From assembly GCF_012927345.1 (NCBI RefSeq), contig NZ_JABBGJ010000002.1, positions 62,001-126,000 of the forward strand: 64,000 nucleotides of DNA, read 5' to 3'. Of the stretch, positions 1 through 9,020 are shown piece by piece (positions within the stretch are counted from its first letter, which is position 1; every line of letters starts with the position of its first letter). A program made the translations under genes and the position numbers. The stretch comes from Paraburkholderia polaris (lineage in GTDB: Bacteria > Pseudomonadota > Gammaproteobacteria > Burkholderiales > Burkholderiaceae). The notes beneath the pieces were generated by a model. It was given only the letters and a program-made list of their open reading frames with translations. It made no database searches and was not told the DNA's origin.

Positions 1-3000
1 AAGATTGATAAAAAAATAAGCATAGATTTCAAGGTAAAAAGAGGGGAAATGCTCGGTCTGCCGCTTCCGAGAGGGAGGGAGTGGACGGATGAATTCACAT
101 TGGGCGAGATTATTTTTAATAAAAGAGATATAGTTGTAAATTTTGTTAAAAATAAAGATGACAATTACTCTAAATTGGTAATTTATCTGCTATCTGTTGA
201 TTTGCAGAGCCTGTATCTTGCAAAAACAGATCGATGGAGAGCTAATAAAAATATTAAGGCTGATTTTGATCTTTTGGCGCGGGCGAACATAAATCCATTA
301 TTAATGAAGGCTGGCGGCATTAGTGAAATAAAATACGCGGGGAACAAGCTGATGGGTCTGCTTCATCATATAAATGATGCTGGAGGGATCGATATTATAT
401 CTTTATTGGATCAATCGATCCGTACATTTGATTCTGAGGATTTGTACAATATTGGATTTAATCGCGATGAAAGTTTATGGGGATGGATGTTGCGGCATTC
501 GACCGATCCCCTTGCCAAAGTTCAGAGAAAGTCGGAAAGGGTAGGTGTGATAGGGCATGTCAGGTTTCTCCGTTACGAAAAAGTTGCGGTAAAAGAATAC
601 TCTTACTACGCAGATTATATCGATCGTCTTGCTAATGAGGCCGATTTGCTGGCGACCTCTAACCTGGAAGCTTTCTTGAACAATTTGCTGGAAATTGTGA
701 AGGTGGTGGCGCTGTTCGTCTCCATCGTCGCTAGCCCCTTGGGGATGCTGGCCAGTTTTGCTATTGGGGCGGCGTTAGGGATTGTCCCGCCGCTGTTGCA
801 AATGGCTGTTGCTGACGATCCCGACAAAAAAGAGGCTCATTTATTTGAGGCAGCTCTGAGTTTGTTATTTGAAGCCGCAGGTGTTGGGGTCAGCATGGGT
901 GCTAGCGCAATTATCAAGCGACTAAAAATATCTATTGCTTATCGTAACCTGTTCTCTTACCGATTGCTTATCAATGCAGGTCGCTCAATTGACGATGTCA
1001 GTACTGGAACTTCACCATTAGTAATAGGTGGCGGCTTTATCACATTGCGCGAGTCTAAATCTTCCATACTGAAATCTGCCAGAGAGTTGACTCAATCGAC
1101 AGCCAAGGGAATCTGCACTGGTGTTTGCTGGGATTTCGTCACACAGGTATTGAAAAATTCAAATGTTATCGATGCTCGGGCGGCATCTGATCTGGAACAG
1201 ATCGCGAGAAAACTGGCTCAAAATACGGCCGATGTTTCTATCGACGATCTCTTCAAAAGTAGAAGTGCTAGAGTAATCAACGATAGTCAGGATTTAAATT
1301 ATATTCCGGAAGGTCAATTAGCTGTATTTTCAGAGGCGACAGGCGGGAGGACACAATTAAAACATGTCGCGGTGAGCGTTGGAAATGGGCGCTTTGCCGG
1401 AATGAAAAATGATTATATGGACCCTGCTTTAGGACCCGGTAAAAGTATTGTTACGGCGGAAGAGTTTGGGAAATTTGTCGATGGTAAGTTCCTGAGACGA
1501 GGGGCTAGTGCTGGCATGGTCGAGCCCGCAGTAGAGATTCGTGTCGGATATCCCCGGGGCAGTACCCTTGCAGGGACAGCAGAAGAGGGTGGTCAAAATA
1601 GGGTAATTCAACTATTAGGAAAAGACGGGAGTTTTATTTTCGACAGATATTCTGGTGAGTTATTGATCGATAGTCATGGTGCTCCGTTTAATATCAACCA
1701 TCTGACTATTGATGAGCTATACCACATAATACGCGGGCTCGCCTATCATAAGGGATTCGCTCCGACTGACATAAAGCGAATTTCATTAAAATCATGTTAT
1801 GGAGCCCGGGGTGGACAATACTCCAGTGCTGCGAGGCTGGCGGATAAATTCGACGCTGGATTTAAAATAAAGTCGTATAAAGGGAAAGTTAATGGGGACT
1901 ATCAGAGAATGCATCCGAATGGCGATGCTGTGTTTTTGGGGGGAGGGGAGAGTAAGGTTAAAGATCAGATATACCAGATTCTGCATAATTTATCAGAGAA
2001 AATATTTGAACTGAGGCAGGCTATCCGAGAATTGCGGGGAGGAATTGATCCCGCAGCGTCGTTTTTGCAGAATATCATCCGTTTAGTCGGTGGCGGTGTG
2101 TCAATGGCAAATTTCCAGAAAAGATATCCGGAAATTTCTGCATCTGATTATTCGGGAATTTCGTTGGTATTAAGCGAGATCGGTGATGATACATCTGACG
2201 ATGAGTTTATTGATGCCATTGCTAATATGATTTTTAACGTAAAAAGCGTCGGCAATGCGATATGGACTAGTGAGTTCAGTACAGTCAGCGGACGCCCGGA
2301 CGACTATCGAGATGAATTAGGGTATGGCGTGACGCCAACTGCTACACCCGAGCAAGCGCCGCGTATTCTGATCGGCCCCTATGAGAGTAGCCTGTGGAAC
2401 CGCGAAGTGCTATGGCGAACTGGAGAAGTATTAAAGCTGTTTGCGAGGACGGACAAGTTGTCGGCGAGGGCAGATGACATTAGAGAAATTCAATTGACTG
2501 CCAGTATAGAGAAGCAGCTCACGATAGAAAAGCAGCTCACGATATTTGCGGTGGTGAAGAGATTTGATGCCGCGGGCAAGTTGAAGTACAGCTTGTGTGC
2601 GGACGACGGAAAAAAAGTAGTTAGGCGGACGGGTTTAGACGATGCTTTTTCTGTCTATATGGATCCGAATAATAATGAATATCGGAATTCCGTCGAGAAT
2701 ATTTTCACAGAAGGGGAGGATATTAAATTCCAGATTGTCCACGGTCACGTGGAAAAAACGGAAAATGAGGGTGTGGTATTTACTTCTAACGCTTACGATA
2801 TCCTGCCATTGCCGATTGACGTAGGAGTATTAGATAAAGACAACGTTGTAGGCGAAAACGATGCCCTTTTGGATAAATTGACTGCGTCAGAGCGGATTCA
2901 AGACAGTGCCAGGAAGGCCTTTTTGCCAGGCGACGAGCGGGATAAGCTGACGCTAATAGATGTTTTTTTCTATCTGATCAGCCAGGCGCCAGGTGATGCC

Positions 3001-5076
3001 GATGATATTCTGGCTTTGAGCAGAGTGGATGAATTGCCTTTGTTTATGAATCTCGTCGCGAGTAGCGCGCAAGTTGCCGCTCGGCTAAATGCAATGGTGC
3101 GGGTTGATGAGTATCCCTACAGTAGAGATGATCTTTCAATCACCGCAATTGGGTGGTTTATGTGCCGGTTATCAAGATTAATTTTGCGGAAGGACTATTG
3201 GATTGATCTTGATGAGTTTTCGGAGTTAAACACTCTGCATAATCTGGAGCGGATTTCTTATCAAATAGGCCATCTTCCGTTTTTTTCCACCAGGCCCCAT
3301 CGGACTGTTGGTCGTTGGTTGGGATTATTCAATAAGTATAATGAAGGATTGGTAGGCGATTCAGATGGGGAGGCGCCTTTTAAAGAAAAGATGCTGATTG
3401 GCCCTTATAGGCGTAGCCGGTGGAATCGCGCAAAACTCTGGCAGTCTGGAGCGGTATTGAAGATATTGCCGAAGGCAAACTACGTTTCAGAAATTCAATT
3501 GTCTGCAAAGATAAAAGGTAAGCGTGTAAAATTATCGGTGAAAAAAATAAATAATGAAATTGGTAATTTAACGTACAAATTTTCGATTGAAGATAATGAT
3601 GGAATTTCTGAATCAGTGGCGGTTGACGATGCTTTTTCTGTCTATGCTAATGGCCGCGACAAAAAGTACTATAGTTTTGTTGAAACTATGTTCTCGAAAG
3701 GGAGTGATGTTAGGTATCAGATAACCTCTATTTCCAACGCTGCGGAGGCGGATGAAAATCGGGTCGTTGATAGTGATATTTACGATTCATTTGTCCCCGC
3801 TGAGGGAGGCGCATTGCCAATTAATGATGCGGTTGGCAGGAATGACGGATTATTGGATAAATTAACCACTGAGGAAAATATTCTGGATAGGGCCAGGGTC
3901 GTTTTTCCCGTGTATGGTAAAGATAGTACTATTAGTTTGCTTGATGTTTTCTTCTACCTGGTTGCCCTGCAAGTTGCGATGGATTTACTTGACAGCGATC
4001 TGAATTTGCAGCAGGAAGATCAATTGTCTGTGTTTATACGAAAAGTGACAAGCGGTACAAAAATTGCCGCAACCTTAAACAATATGACGGTGGTCGATAA
4101 GGTTAATTACACGGAGGCAGATATTTCGGCCGCGGCAGTCGGGCGATTTATGCGCCGATTAGCGATATTAATTTTGGCGAAATATGGGATTGATCCCACA
4201 GGCTTTGCAAAGTCGGAACTATTGCAACGGATTGAGAAAATTGCTGACAAACTAGTTGTTAAGAGTACACCCCACGATTCACCTCGCCGGATTGTCAGTT
4301 ACTGGCTGGCATTATTCAGTCAATATCACGAAGAATGGATAAAGCTCTCTACAACGACGACGGTCGTGCCGACTACGCCCAAAGCGAAGCAAGCCCCCAC
4401 GCTAGGCCCGGAAGCCGTTGATTCGGTCAGGAAGGCCGTGAAATACGTCGCTCCCTCTAATGAGATTATTCTTCTGGACTATGATAAGGGGGATTTGTTT
4501 TATCAAACCCCGACGAGAATGAAAGCGACCGATGTTTCAAGAAAATTGTACAATTCGGTTGCGGAGACGGCGGATCTGGTGTTCGAAAACAGAGAGCTTT
4601 TGCCGCCCGGCGGACCAGCGGATGGTTATATTCCGGCGGAAGCTAAATTAAAGCTTCCTGGCTTATACTTGACTCGCCCGGGGGATACTCTAAGGTCAAT
4701 TGCCGTGCAGCAGTTGTATTATAGGGGGCATGCCAGGCAATTGGCATATTTAAACAGAGACCTGCGTATTCTCGAGGAATGCGGGGCAATCAAGAACAAG
4801 GTGGAGTTTGCCAGGAGTGCCGTCATCGAGGACAATGTCGATATAAATAAAAAAATCCCCGCAGATACTGTAATTAAATTGCCTTTCATTTCGAAAATGG
4901 ATGCGAAGGTCGATTTTAATTTATCGACTCCTGATTTTTATGGAATATTTTATGGCCCTGACTCTTATGATGGCGAAATAGAAGTGTGGAATAATATAGG
5001 CCTATATGAGGGAGGGGTGGGAGTATACGATGAAGAAGCAAAAAAAGTAGTATGGTATGTTTTGGGTCCGCGCTGA
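1..5076 (+). CDS. Giant toxin-like protein with LysM-like C-terminus (5' end outside window)
   Basis: The frame is open from base 1, so the gene probably starts left of the window; the first in-window ATG is at 49 and gives 1675 residues (numbering used here). Residues about 210-260 are hydrophobic. A candidate papain/NlpC-like pair is Cys360 (GVCWDF) and His439 (LKHVAVSVG). A second Cys motif, LKSCYGARGG, has Cys583 and recalls clan CD peptidases. Two homologous units of about 330 residues follow (about 770-1110 and 1113-1440); each begins LIGPY and later carries DDAFSVY and DVFFYL. A LysM-like segment lies near 1530-1590 (YLTRPGDTLRSIA). The gene is much richer in A+T than its neighbours, which suggests transfer. 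A secreted polymorphic toxin or T6SS effector is my inference; the family is not firmly recognised. Confidence 0.7.
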   Translation, partial: KIDKKISIDFKVKRGEMLGLPLPRGREWTDEFTLGEIIFNKRDIVVNFVKNKDDNYSKLVIYLLSVDLQSLYLAKTDRWRANKNIKADFDLLARANINPLLMKAGGISEIKYAGNKLMGLLHHINDAGGIDIISLLDQSIRTFDSEDLYNIGFNRDESLWGWMLRHSTDPLAKVQRKSERVGVIGHVRFLRYEKVAVKEYSYYADYIDRLANEADLLATSNLEAFLNNLLEIVKVVALFVSIVASPLGMLASFAIGAALGIVPPLLQMAVADDPDKKEAHLFEAALSLLFEAAGVGVSMGASAIIKRLKISIAYRNLFSYRLLINAGRSIDDVSTGTSPLVIGGGFITLRESKSSILKSARELTQSTAKGICTGVCWDFVTQVLKNSNVIDARAASDLEQIARKLAQNTADVSIDDLFKSRSARVINDSQDLNYIPEGQLAVFSEATGGRTQLKHVAVSVGNGRFAGMKNDYMDPALGPGKSIVTAEEFGKFVDGKFLRRGASAGMVEPAVEIRVGYPRGSTLAGTAEEGGQNRVIQLLGKDGSFIFDRYSGELLIDSHGAPFNINHLTIDELYHIIRGLAYHKGFAPTDIKRISLKSCYGARGGQYSSAARLADKFDAGFKIKSYKGKVNGDYQRMHPNGDAVFLGGGESKVKDQIYQILHNLSEKIFELRQAIRELRGGIDPAASFLQNIIRLVGGGVSMANFQKRYPEISASDYSGISLVLSEIGDDTSDDEFIDAIANMIFNVKSVGNAIWTSEFSTVSGRPDDYRDELGYGVTPTATPEQAPRILIGPYESSLWNREVLWRTGEVLKLFARTDKLSARADDIREIQLTASIEKQLTIEKQLTIFAVVKRFDAAGKLKYSLCADDGKKVVRRTGLDDAFSVYMDPNNNEYRNSVENIFTEGEDIKFQIVHGHVEKTENEGVVFTSNAYDILPLPIDVGVLDKDNVVGENDALLDKLTASERIQDSARKAFLPGDERDKLTLIDVFFYLISQAPGDADDILALSRVDELPLFMNLVASSAQVAARLNAMVRVDEYPYSRDDLSITAIGWFMCRLSRLILRKDYWIDLDEFSELNTLHNLERISYQIGHLPFFSTRPHRTVGRWLGLFNKYNEGLVGDSDGEAPFKEKMLIGPYRRSRWNRAKLWQSGAVLKILPKANYVSEIQLSAKIKGKRVKLSVKKINNEIGNLTYKFSIEDNDGISESVAVDDAFSVYANGRDKKYYSFVETMFSKGSDVRYQITSISNAAEADENRVVDSDIYDSFVPAEGGALPINDAVGRNDGLLDKLTTEENILDRARVVFPVYGKDSTISLLDVFFYLVALQVAMDLLDSDLNLQQEDQLSVFIRKVTSGTKIAATLNNMTVVDKVNYTEADISAAAVGRFMRRLAILILAKYGIDPTGFAKSELLQRIEKIADKLVVKSTPHDSPRRIVSYWLALFSQYHEEWIKLSTTTTVVPTTPKAKQAPTLGPEAVDSVRKAVKYVAPSNEIILLDYDKGDLFYQTPTRMKATDVSRKLYNSVAETADLVFENRELLPPGGPADGYIPAEAKLKLPGLYLTRPGDTLRSIAVQQLYYRGHARQLAYLNRDLRILEECGAIKNKVEFARSAVIEDNVDINKKIPADTVIKLPFISKMDAKVDFNLSTPDFYGIFYGPDSYDGEIEVWNNIGLYEGGVGVYDEEAKKVVWYVLGPR

Positions 5077-5102
5077 TGGATTTATTTTAAAAAGCAACTG
5101 TT

Positions 5103-6131
5103 TCAAGGACGCCAGGCAATCGTGCCGGCCGTCCGCGCTCGAACGTCCGGCGAGGCTAAACACGTCGCGACCGCCTCATATCCGGGCGATCCCGGGTAGG
5201 GCGCGACTTGAGTCGGCGGGCTGTGATTGGCAGGGCAGAGAATCACGGACTCGTCGGGACCCATTGCGGCCAGATCGAGAATTGCTGAAGAGCGCGTCAT
5301 CAGAAACAGCGGGCGGCTCCCTGCTTTGGCGCGTTGACGCAGATGAACGATCAACGCTTCCTGCGTGGCCTGATCCAGTCCTTGCTCCACCATGTCGACC
5401 ACAAGCGCGCCGGGCCCTTCGGATTCCAGTCCGACGAGCAGAGCGATGAGCGCTTCCGATTCCGCAGCGCCTTCGTCGATGAGCCACGCGAGAGTCTGAT
5501 CCACTCGCGATTTGAGCGTTGGATCGGCTTCGGGGCGGCTTAAGGCCACGGCATGTCCATCGTGTATCCGTTCGAGACCGAGGAATGCAGCATTCGGTAG
5601 TTTCTCAGCCAGGCATAGCGCCAGCCGTGTCTTACCGCTTCCCAAAGGACCGACGATGTAGTTCAGCGGGCGGATTTCGCGCAGTTCGAACCGTTCGCCA
5701 CCCCACGGCCAAGGGAGCTCAAAAGCCGTGCTGAATTCGGACGAAGGGTTGAGCAGGCGCGTCAATTCTCCATCTGCCGGCGCCTGACCTCGGGCAAGAT
5801 CAGCCCGAAGCCCTCGGACCTTGTCGATCGTATTCACGAGCCGGCGAATTTCGCCTTCGAGCGTCGCCTCGTGCGCAGCCAGAGCGGACTCCAGGCTTTG
5901 CGGGTCGCCTTCCAGCACGCGTGACACCTGGGCAACGCTGAGGCCAAGCGCGCGCAGGGCCACGATCTCCGCAGCGCGAGACATTTCGTTGGGACCGTAG
6001 GTCCGGTACCCGGCCGCGGTGCGTTCTGGCGTCACTAACCCTCGCTGTTCGTAGAGTCGCAGGGCTTTGGTTGAAACACCGAGTCGCCTGGCAGCTTCGG
6101 ACGCGGTGAAAAATGCGGTGGAACAAGTCAT
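5103..6131 (-). CDS. MerR-family regulator fused to a P-loop ATPase domain
   Basis: The 342-residue protein starts with a MerR winged-helix DNA-binding domain (about residues 7-75; ASEAARRLGVSTKALRLYEQ is the recognition region). A helical linker to about residue 130 follows. Then comes a P-loop domain with Walker A GPLGSGKTRLA near 160 and an acidic hydrophobic strand ALVVDMVEQG near 245 that could serve as Walker B. MerR proteins normally carry a small ligand-binding domain, so an NTPase-type C-terminus is unusual. It may couple DNA binding to nucleotide hydrolysis, but its ligand is unknown. It is transcribed alone and faces the end of the toxin-like gene, with only 26 bp between them. No Cys-based metal site is evident. 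Confidence 0.85.
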   Translation of the reverse strand: MTCSTAFFTASEAARRLGVSTKALRLYEQRGLVTPERTAAGYRTYGPNEMSRAAEIVALRALGLSVAQVSRVLEGDPQSLESALAAHEATLEGEIRRLVNTIDKVRGLRADLARGQAPADGELTRLLNPSSEFSTAFELPWPWGGERFELREIRPLNYIVGPLGSGKTRLALCLAEKLPNAAFLGLERIHDGHAVALSRPEADPTLKSRVDQTLAWLIDEGAAESEALIALLVGLESEGPGALVVDMVEQGLDQATQEALIVHLRQRAKAGSRPLFLMTRSSAILDLAAMGPDESVILCPANHSPPTQVAPYPGSPGYEAVATCLASPDVRARTAGTIAWRP

Positions 6132-6283
6132 GTGGCACCTCCTGGTTTGCTGACCACTCCCATCATGGAGTTGGCCCTTGGGGCCGAGTCAACAAGATAT
6201 TCAACGCGCGGCAGCGTTTTCGCGTCGTTTTTTATGGCGTTGCACGATGAATTGCACCCGGAGCGAGGGGGCGGGGACAGAGC

Positions 6284-7822
6284 CTAGCGATCGTTCTCGT
6301 CCGAAAATGCTTCGGTGACAGCCTTCACGATTTGCGCACTCAACTCCGGCCGCTCGTCAAACAGCGGATAGCGCTTGCGCAAGTTGTTCGACACGCTGTT
6401 GCCGTTCTGCCGAACGCTGCGAATGATGCCGTCCAGATCGTTGTCTGGCGCCTCGAGAAATTCCTTGATGGCGCGCCGTGCTGAGTCGTTGGCATGTAGA
6501 AAGCGCGCTTCGGTGCGCATTTCATGCGTTAGCGTCATGTCGATCACGTCAGCCAGATAGATGACGTGTGCAGTCAGATCGGGATAGCGCCAGGCGGGCA
6601 ACGCGTCGTCATAGGCGCGAAAGTGCAGGTTGTATTCGACACCGTCTTCCGCGATCTCGGTCTTGCCGAACGTGTACTGGTCCGCATAGTGTTTCATCAG
6701 CGGGCGCGAGAAGCGTTCGAGCACTTTGTCGTAAGCGGCACGATCGCGCGTGCTGTGGGTGATCGCGGCGGATACCGGCAAGATGATTGGCGCAGGCACC
6801 GCGCCGTCGCGACGCAGAATGTCGTTGATCAGGAAGCGCGAAATGCGGCCGTTACCGTCGGCCATAGGGTGCACATAGACGAAACCGAACGATGCCGCGG
6901 CTGCACGCACGATCGACGCCCCCCCTGCGGTACGTTCCAGGAAGCGGCTAAGCCCTGCCAGCATCGTCTCGATGTGGTTCCAATGCGGCGCGATGTAGTC
7001 GACCACCGGTTGATAGCGTGCGATGTGTCCCAAATACACCGGGGAGCGGCGGATGCCGTAGCGCAGGGCCGACTGCCCCAGGATGCCGCGTTGCAAGACG
7101 TCGAGCGTTTCAGCGTCGAAAGGATTGGCATGTTGTCCGCATTCGCTTTCCATGACCGCGGCAAAGCGGCGGATTCGATCCTCTTTGTCCTGCTCGTGTT
7201 CGATCAGAAAGCTCGCGCGGCTCTCTTTGACCGTCAGCCAGACGGCGCTGCGCAAGATCAGATCGATGCCATAGGCCGCTTCCAGTTCGGCAAGCGGTGC
7301 CGCAAGGTCGTAAGCTTCGGCGCGCTGAACCGCGTCGACACGTCGAATCACCGGGCAAAAATCCCGATTACCCGGCAGGTTGTCGCGCACACGCCAACGC
7401 GCGTTGTTCACCGGCGTGCCGACGATGAAGTCCTCGGGATTCAATGCATCGACATAGTTTCCCCGGGAGACGCCCGGCGCGTTTAACGGCTCCGGCATCA
7501 ACCACTCATAAAAGAAGCAGGCGCGGCGGGCATACGCGCCTGTGGGTTCGCGGGCGATCCATGCCTCCAGTTCGTGGCGCACCGGTTGCTGCGCATAGAG
7601 CCGGGCGAGGAATTCCAGGTGAATGCCCTCGTGCCGGAAGGCGAAAGTCAGGTTGTCGGTCAGGCTGGCGGCCGGACGATAGCGTTCGGGGTAAACCTCG
7701 CGGCGGATGTCACCGTCGGTGGACGTAGAGCGAATCCGGCCGATTTCACTTTGAACGGCGAACGGGTGGACCGGTACGACGCGGTACGTGTTGGATAGCC
7801 ATTGATAACCGATCTGCGGCAT
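6284..7822 (-). CDS. Fic-domain AMP-transferase with C-terminal HTH-like region
   Basis: The 512-residue protein carries the Fic signature HPMADGNGRISR (about residues 318-329), a good match to Hx[FM]x[DE]GNGRxxR. The catalytic His and the GNGR phosphate-binding loop are both present, so nucleotidyl transfer to a protein hydroxyl is expected. The N-terminal third contains LTFAFRHEGIHLEFLARLY, typical of long proteobacterial Fic proteins. The last 80 residues (DLDGIIRSVRQNGNSVSNNL) look like a winged-helix segment, so it may bind DNA. No antitoxin gene is adjacent. A pair of 59-bp direct repeats lies directly upstream and could be its operator. The ATG at 7822 is the first good start, but no strong ribosome-binding site is visible. 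Confidence 0.88.
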   Translation of the reverse strand: MPQIGYQWLSNTYRVVPVHPFAVQSEIGRIRSTSTDGDIRREVYPERYRPAASLTDNLTFAFRHEGIHLEFLARLYAQQPVRHELEAWIAREPTGAYARRACFFYEWLMPEPLNAPGVSRGNYVDALNPEDFIVGTPVNNARWRVRDNLPGNRDFCPVIRRVDAVQRAEAYDLAAPLAELEAAYGIDLILRSAVWLTVKESRASFLIEHEQDKEDRIRRFAAVMESECGQHANPFDAETLDVLQRGILGQSALRYGIRRSPVYLGHIARYQPVVDYIAPHWNHIETMLAGLSRFLERTAGGASIVRAAAASFGFVYVHPMADGNGRISRFLINDILRRDGAVPAPIILPVSAAITHSTRDRAAYDKVLERFSRPLMKHYADQYTFGKTEIAEDGVEYNLHFRAYDDALPAWRYPDLTAHVIYLADVIDMTLTHEMRTEARFLHANDSARRAIKEFLEAPDNDLDGIIRSVRQNGNSVSNNLRKRYPLFDERPELSAQIVKAVTEAFSDENDR

Positions 7823-7886
7823 GAGTTTCGATCCGGAGTGGCGGGGACGCTCGCGAGGACACGTTGTTTCGCTCAGTTTTGCGTAG

Positions 7887-8022
7887 TTTCGATTACTCGG
7901 CTCGCAAAACGATTACAAAACGCGTGTTTTCTGGAAAAACGATTATACGGCGTCTGCGCTTCATTTCGATTACTGGGCGCGTAAAACGATTACAAAGTGC
8001 CGGTTTCATGGAAAAACGATTA
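7887..8022. repeat. Two 59-bp direct repeats rich in CGATTAC, upstream of the fic gene
   Basis: Copies lie at 7887-7945 and 7964-8022, a 77-bp period. Each begins TTTCGATTACT and ends TGGAAAAACGATTA. CGATTA occurs six times in total, at the same relative positions in each copy (offsets 0, 20 and 50 bp). The repeats fill the gap between the fic start (7822) and the end of the upstream IclR gene (8046). Phased copies of a short motif directly before a protein with a DNA-binding-like C-terminus suggest an operator (inference). There are only two units and no cas genes, so this is not a CRISPR array. Confidence 0.75.
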
Positions 8023-8045
8023 CATTCCCTCGTTGAGGCAGATTT

Positions 8046-9020
8046 TCAGGCCCCGTCTGCTACCGCCATCCATCCAAACCGCCGCGACAACCTCAGGGTG
8101 GCGGCGCGCAACGTCTGCGCTGGGTCGCCCGCGAGCTCGCTGTCGAAGCTGCCGCTCGGCCCCATCAGCGCGAGCACCAGACAGATGCTGCCGGTATGGT
8201 CCAGCACCGGCGCGGCCAGGGTGTTGATGCCCGGCACTGGCCGGCTCAATGCGGTATCGATGCCATCTGCACGGATTTGCGCGAGACGTTGTCCGTAAGC
8301 CTGGTTGATCTGCGGTAGCGACGGCGCGGCATCTTTGCGACCTGCGGTCGTCGTGGGACCGTCAGCTGCTTTTTCCATCGACGAGGAGCACGACGCGGGA
8401 GCTTTCCCCGCCGCAGCCGTAGCCCCCGCAAAAATCTCCCTCGCCTCAGCTCCCGCCAGCCGCAAATGATCCTGCGCCAACAGACCATTGCGCACGTCAT
8501 CGGCGACATACGCGGCAAACACCCGCCCGATCGCCGTATTCACCAGCGACATCACCGTGCCGACCCGCAAGCTCACATGCAGCGGCCGCGCAGACTCTTC
8601 CAGACGCACGACGGTCGGCCCGAGCGGCCCGAGTACCGCCATCGCGACACTCATTCCCGTCGACGCCGCCAGTTCGACCACTTCCGGCTCAGCCTCCCGC
8701 GTCGGCGACAAACGCTGCAAGCCGATCAACCCAAGCTCCAGCGCTAAAGGCCCGGCTTCGAAACAGCCAGCAGCATCGCGGTTCAGCAAACCGATCTTAA
8801 GCAGACTCACCAGATGCGGAAACGCTTTGGCCGGCGGCATGCCCGCAGCCGCGGCAAGGTCGCGCAAGCTCAATGGCCGCGCGGCCGCAACCAATGCGCC
8901 AAGTAACTCGCCCGTGCTATCGAGCGACTGGATCCCGCGCTGCGGCTTTGCATCGGCAGAAGCGGTGGAAGCGGCAGCAGCGCCGGAGCCGGCATGAGAG
9001 GTGTCGAGAGAGTCGGTCAC
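8046..9020 (-). CDS. IclR-family transcriptional regulator (second of a pair)
   Basis: This 324-residue protein has an Ala/Ser-rich tail of about 30 residues, then the IclR winged helix (about residues 30-90, with RPLSLRDLAAAAGMPPAKAFPHLVSLL). The effector-binding domain follows, with the family features VSLRVGTVMSLVNTAIGRVFAAY and a C-terminal LAAPVLDHTGSICLVLALMG. A low-complexity insert (about residues 205-225) separates parts of the ligand domain. Its start overlaps the stop of the preceding IclR gene by 4 bp (ATGA at 9017-9020), so the two are translationally coupled paralogues. Together they probably control the divergent operon starting at 10159. Confidence 0.92.
   Translation of the reverse strand: MTDSLDTSHAGSGAAAASTASADAKPQRGIQSLDSTGELLGALVAAARPLSLRDLAAAAGMPPAKAFPHLVSLLKIGLLNRDAAGCFEAGPLALELGLIGLQRLSPTREAEPEVVELAASTGMSVAMAVLGPLGPTVVRLEESARPLHVSLRVGTVMSLVNTAIGRVFAAYVADDVRNGLLAQDHLRLAGAEAREIFAGATAAAGKAPASCSSSMEKAADGPTTTAGRKDAAPSLPQINQAYGQRLAQIRADGIDTALSRPVPGINTLAAPVLDHTGSICLVLALMGPSGSFDSELAGDPAQTLRAATLRLSRRFGWMAVADGA

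Noticed and set aside
6566..7486. A 306-residue plus-strand frame
   Set aside because: It is antisense to the Fic gene, whose catalytic motif is intact; it is a GC-rich shadow.
7887..8022. CRISPR-like repeats
   Set aside because: Only two units with an 18-bp gap and no cas genes; better read as operator-like direct repeats.
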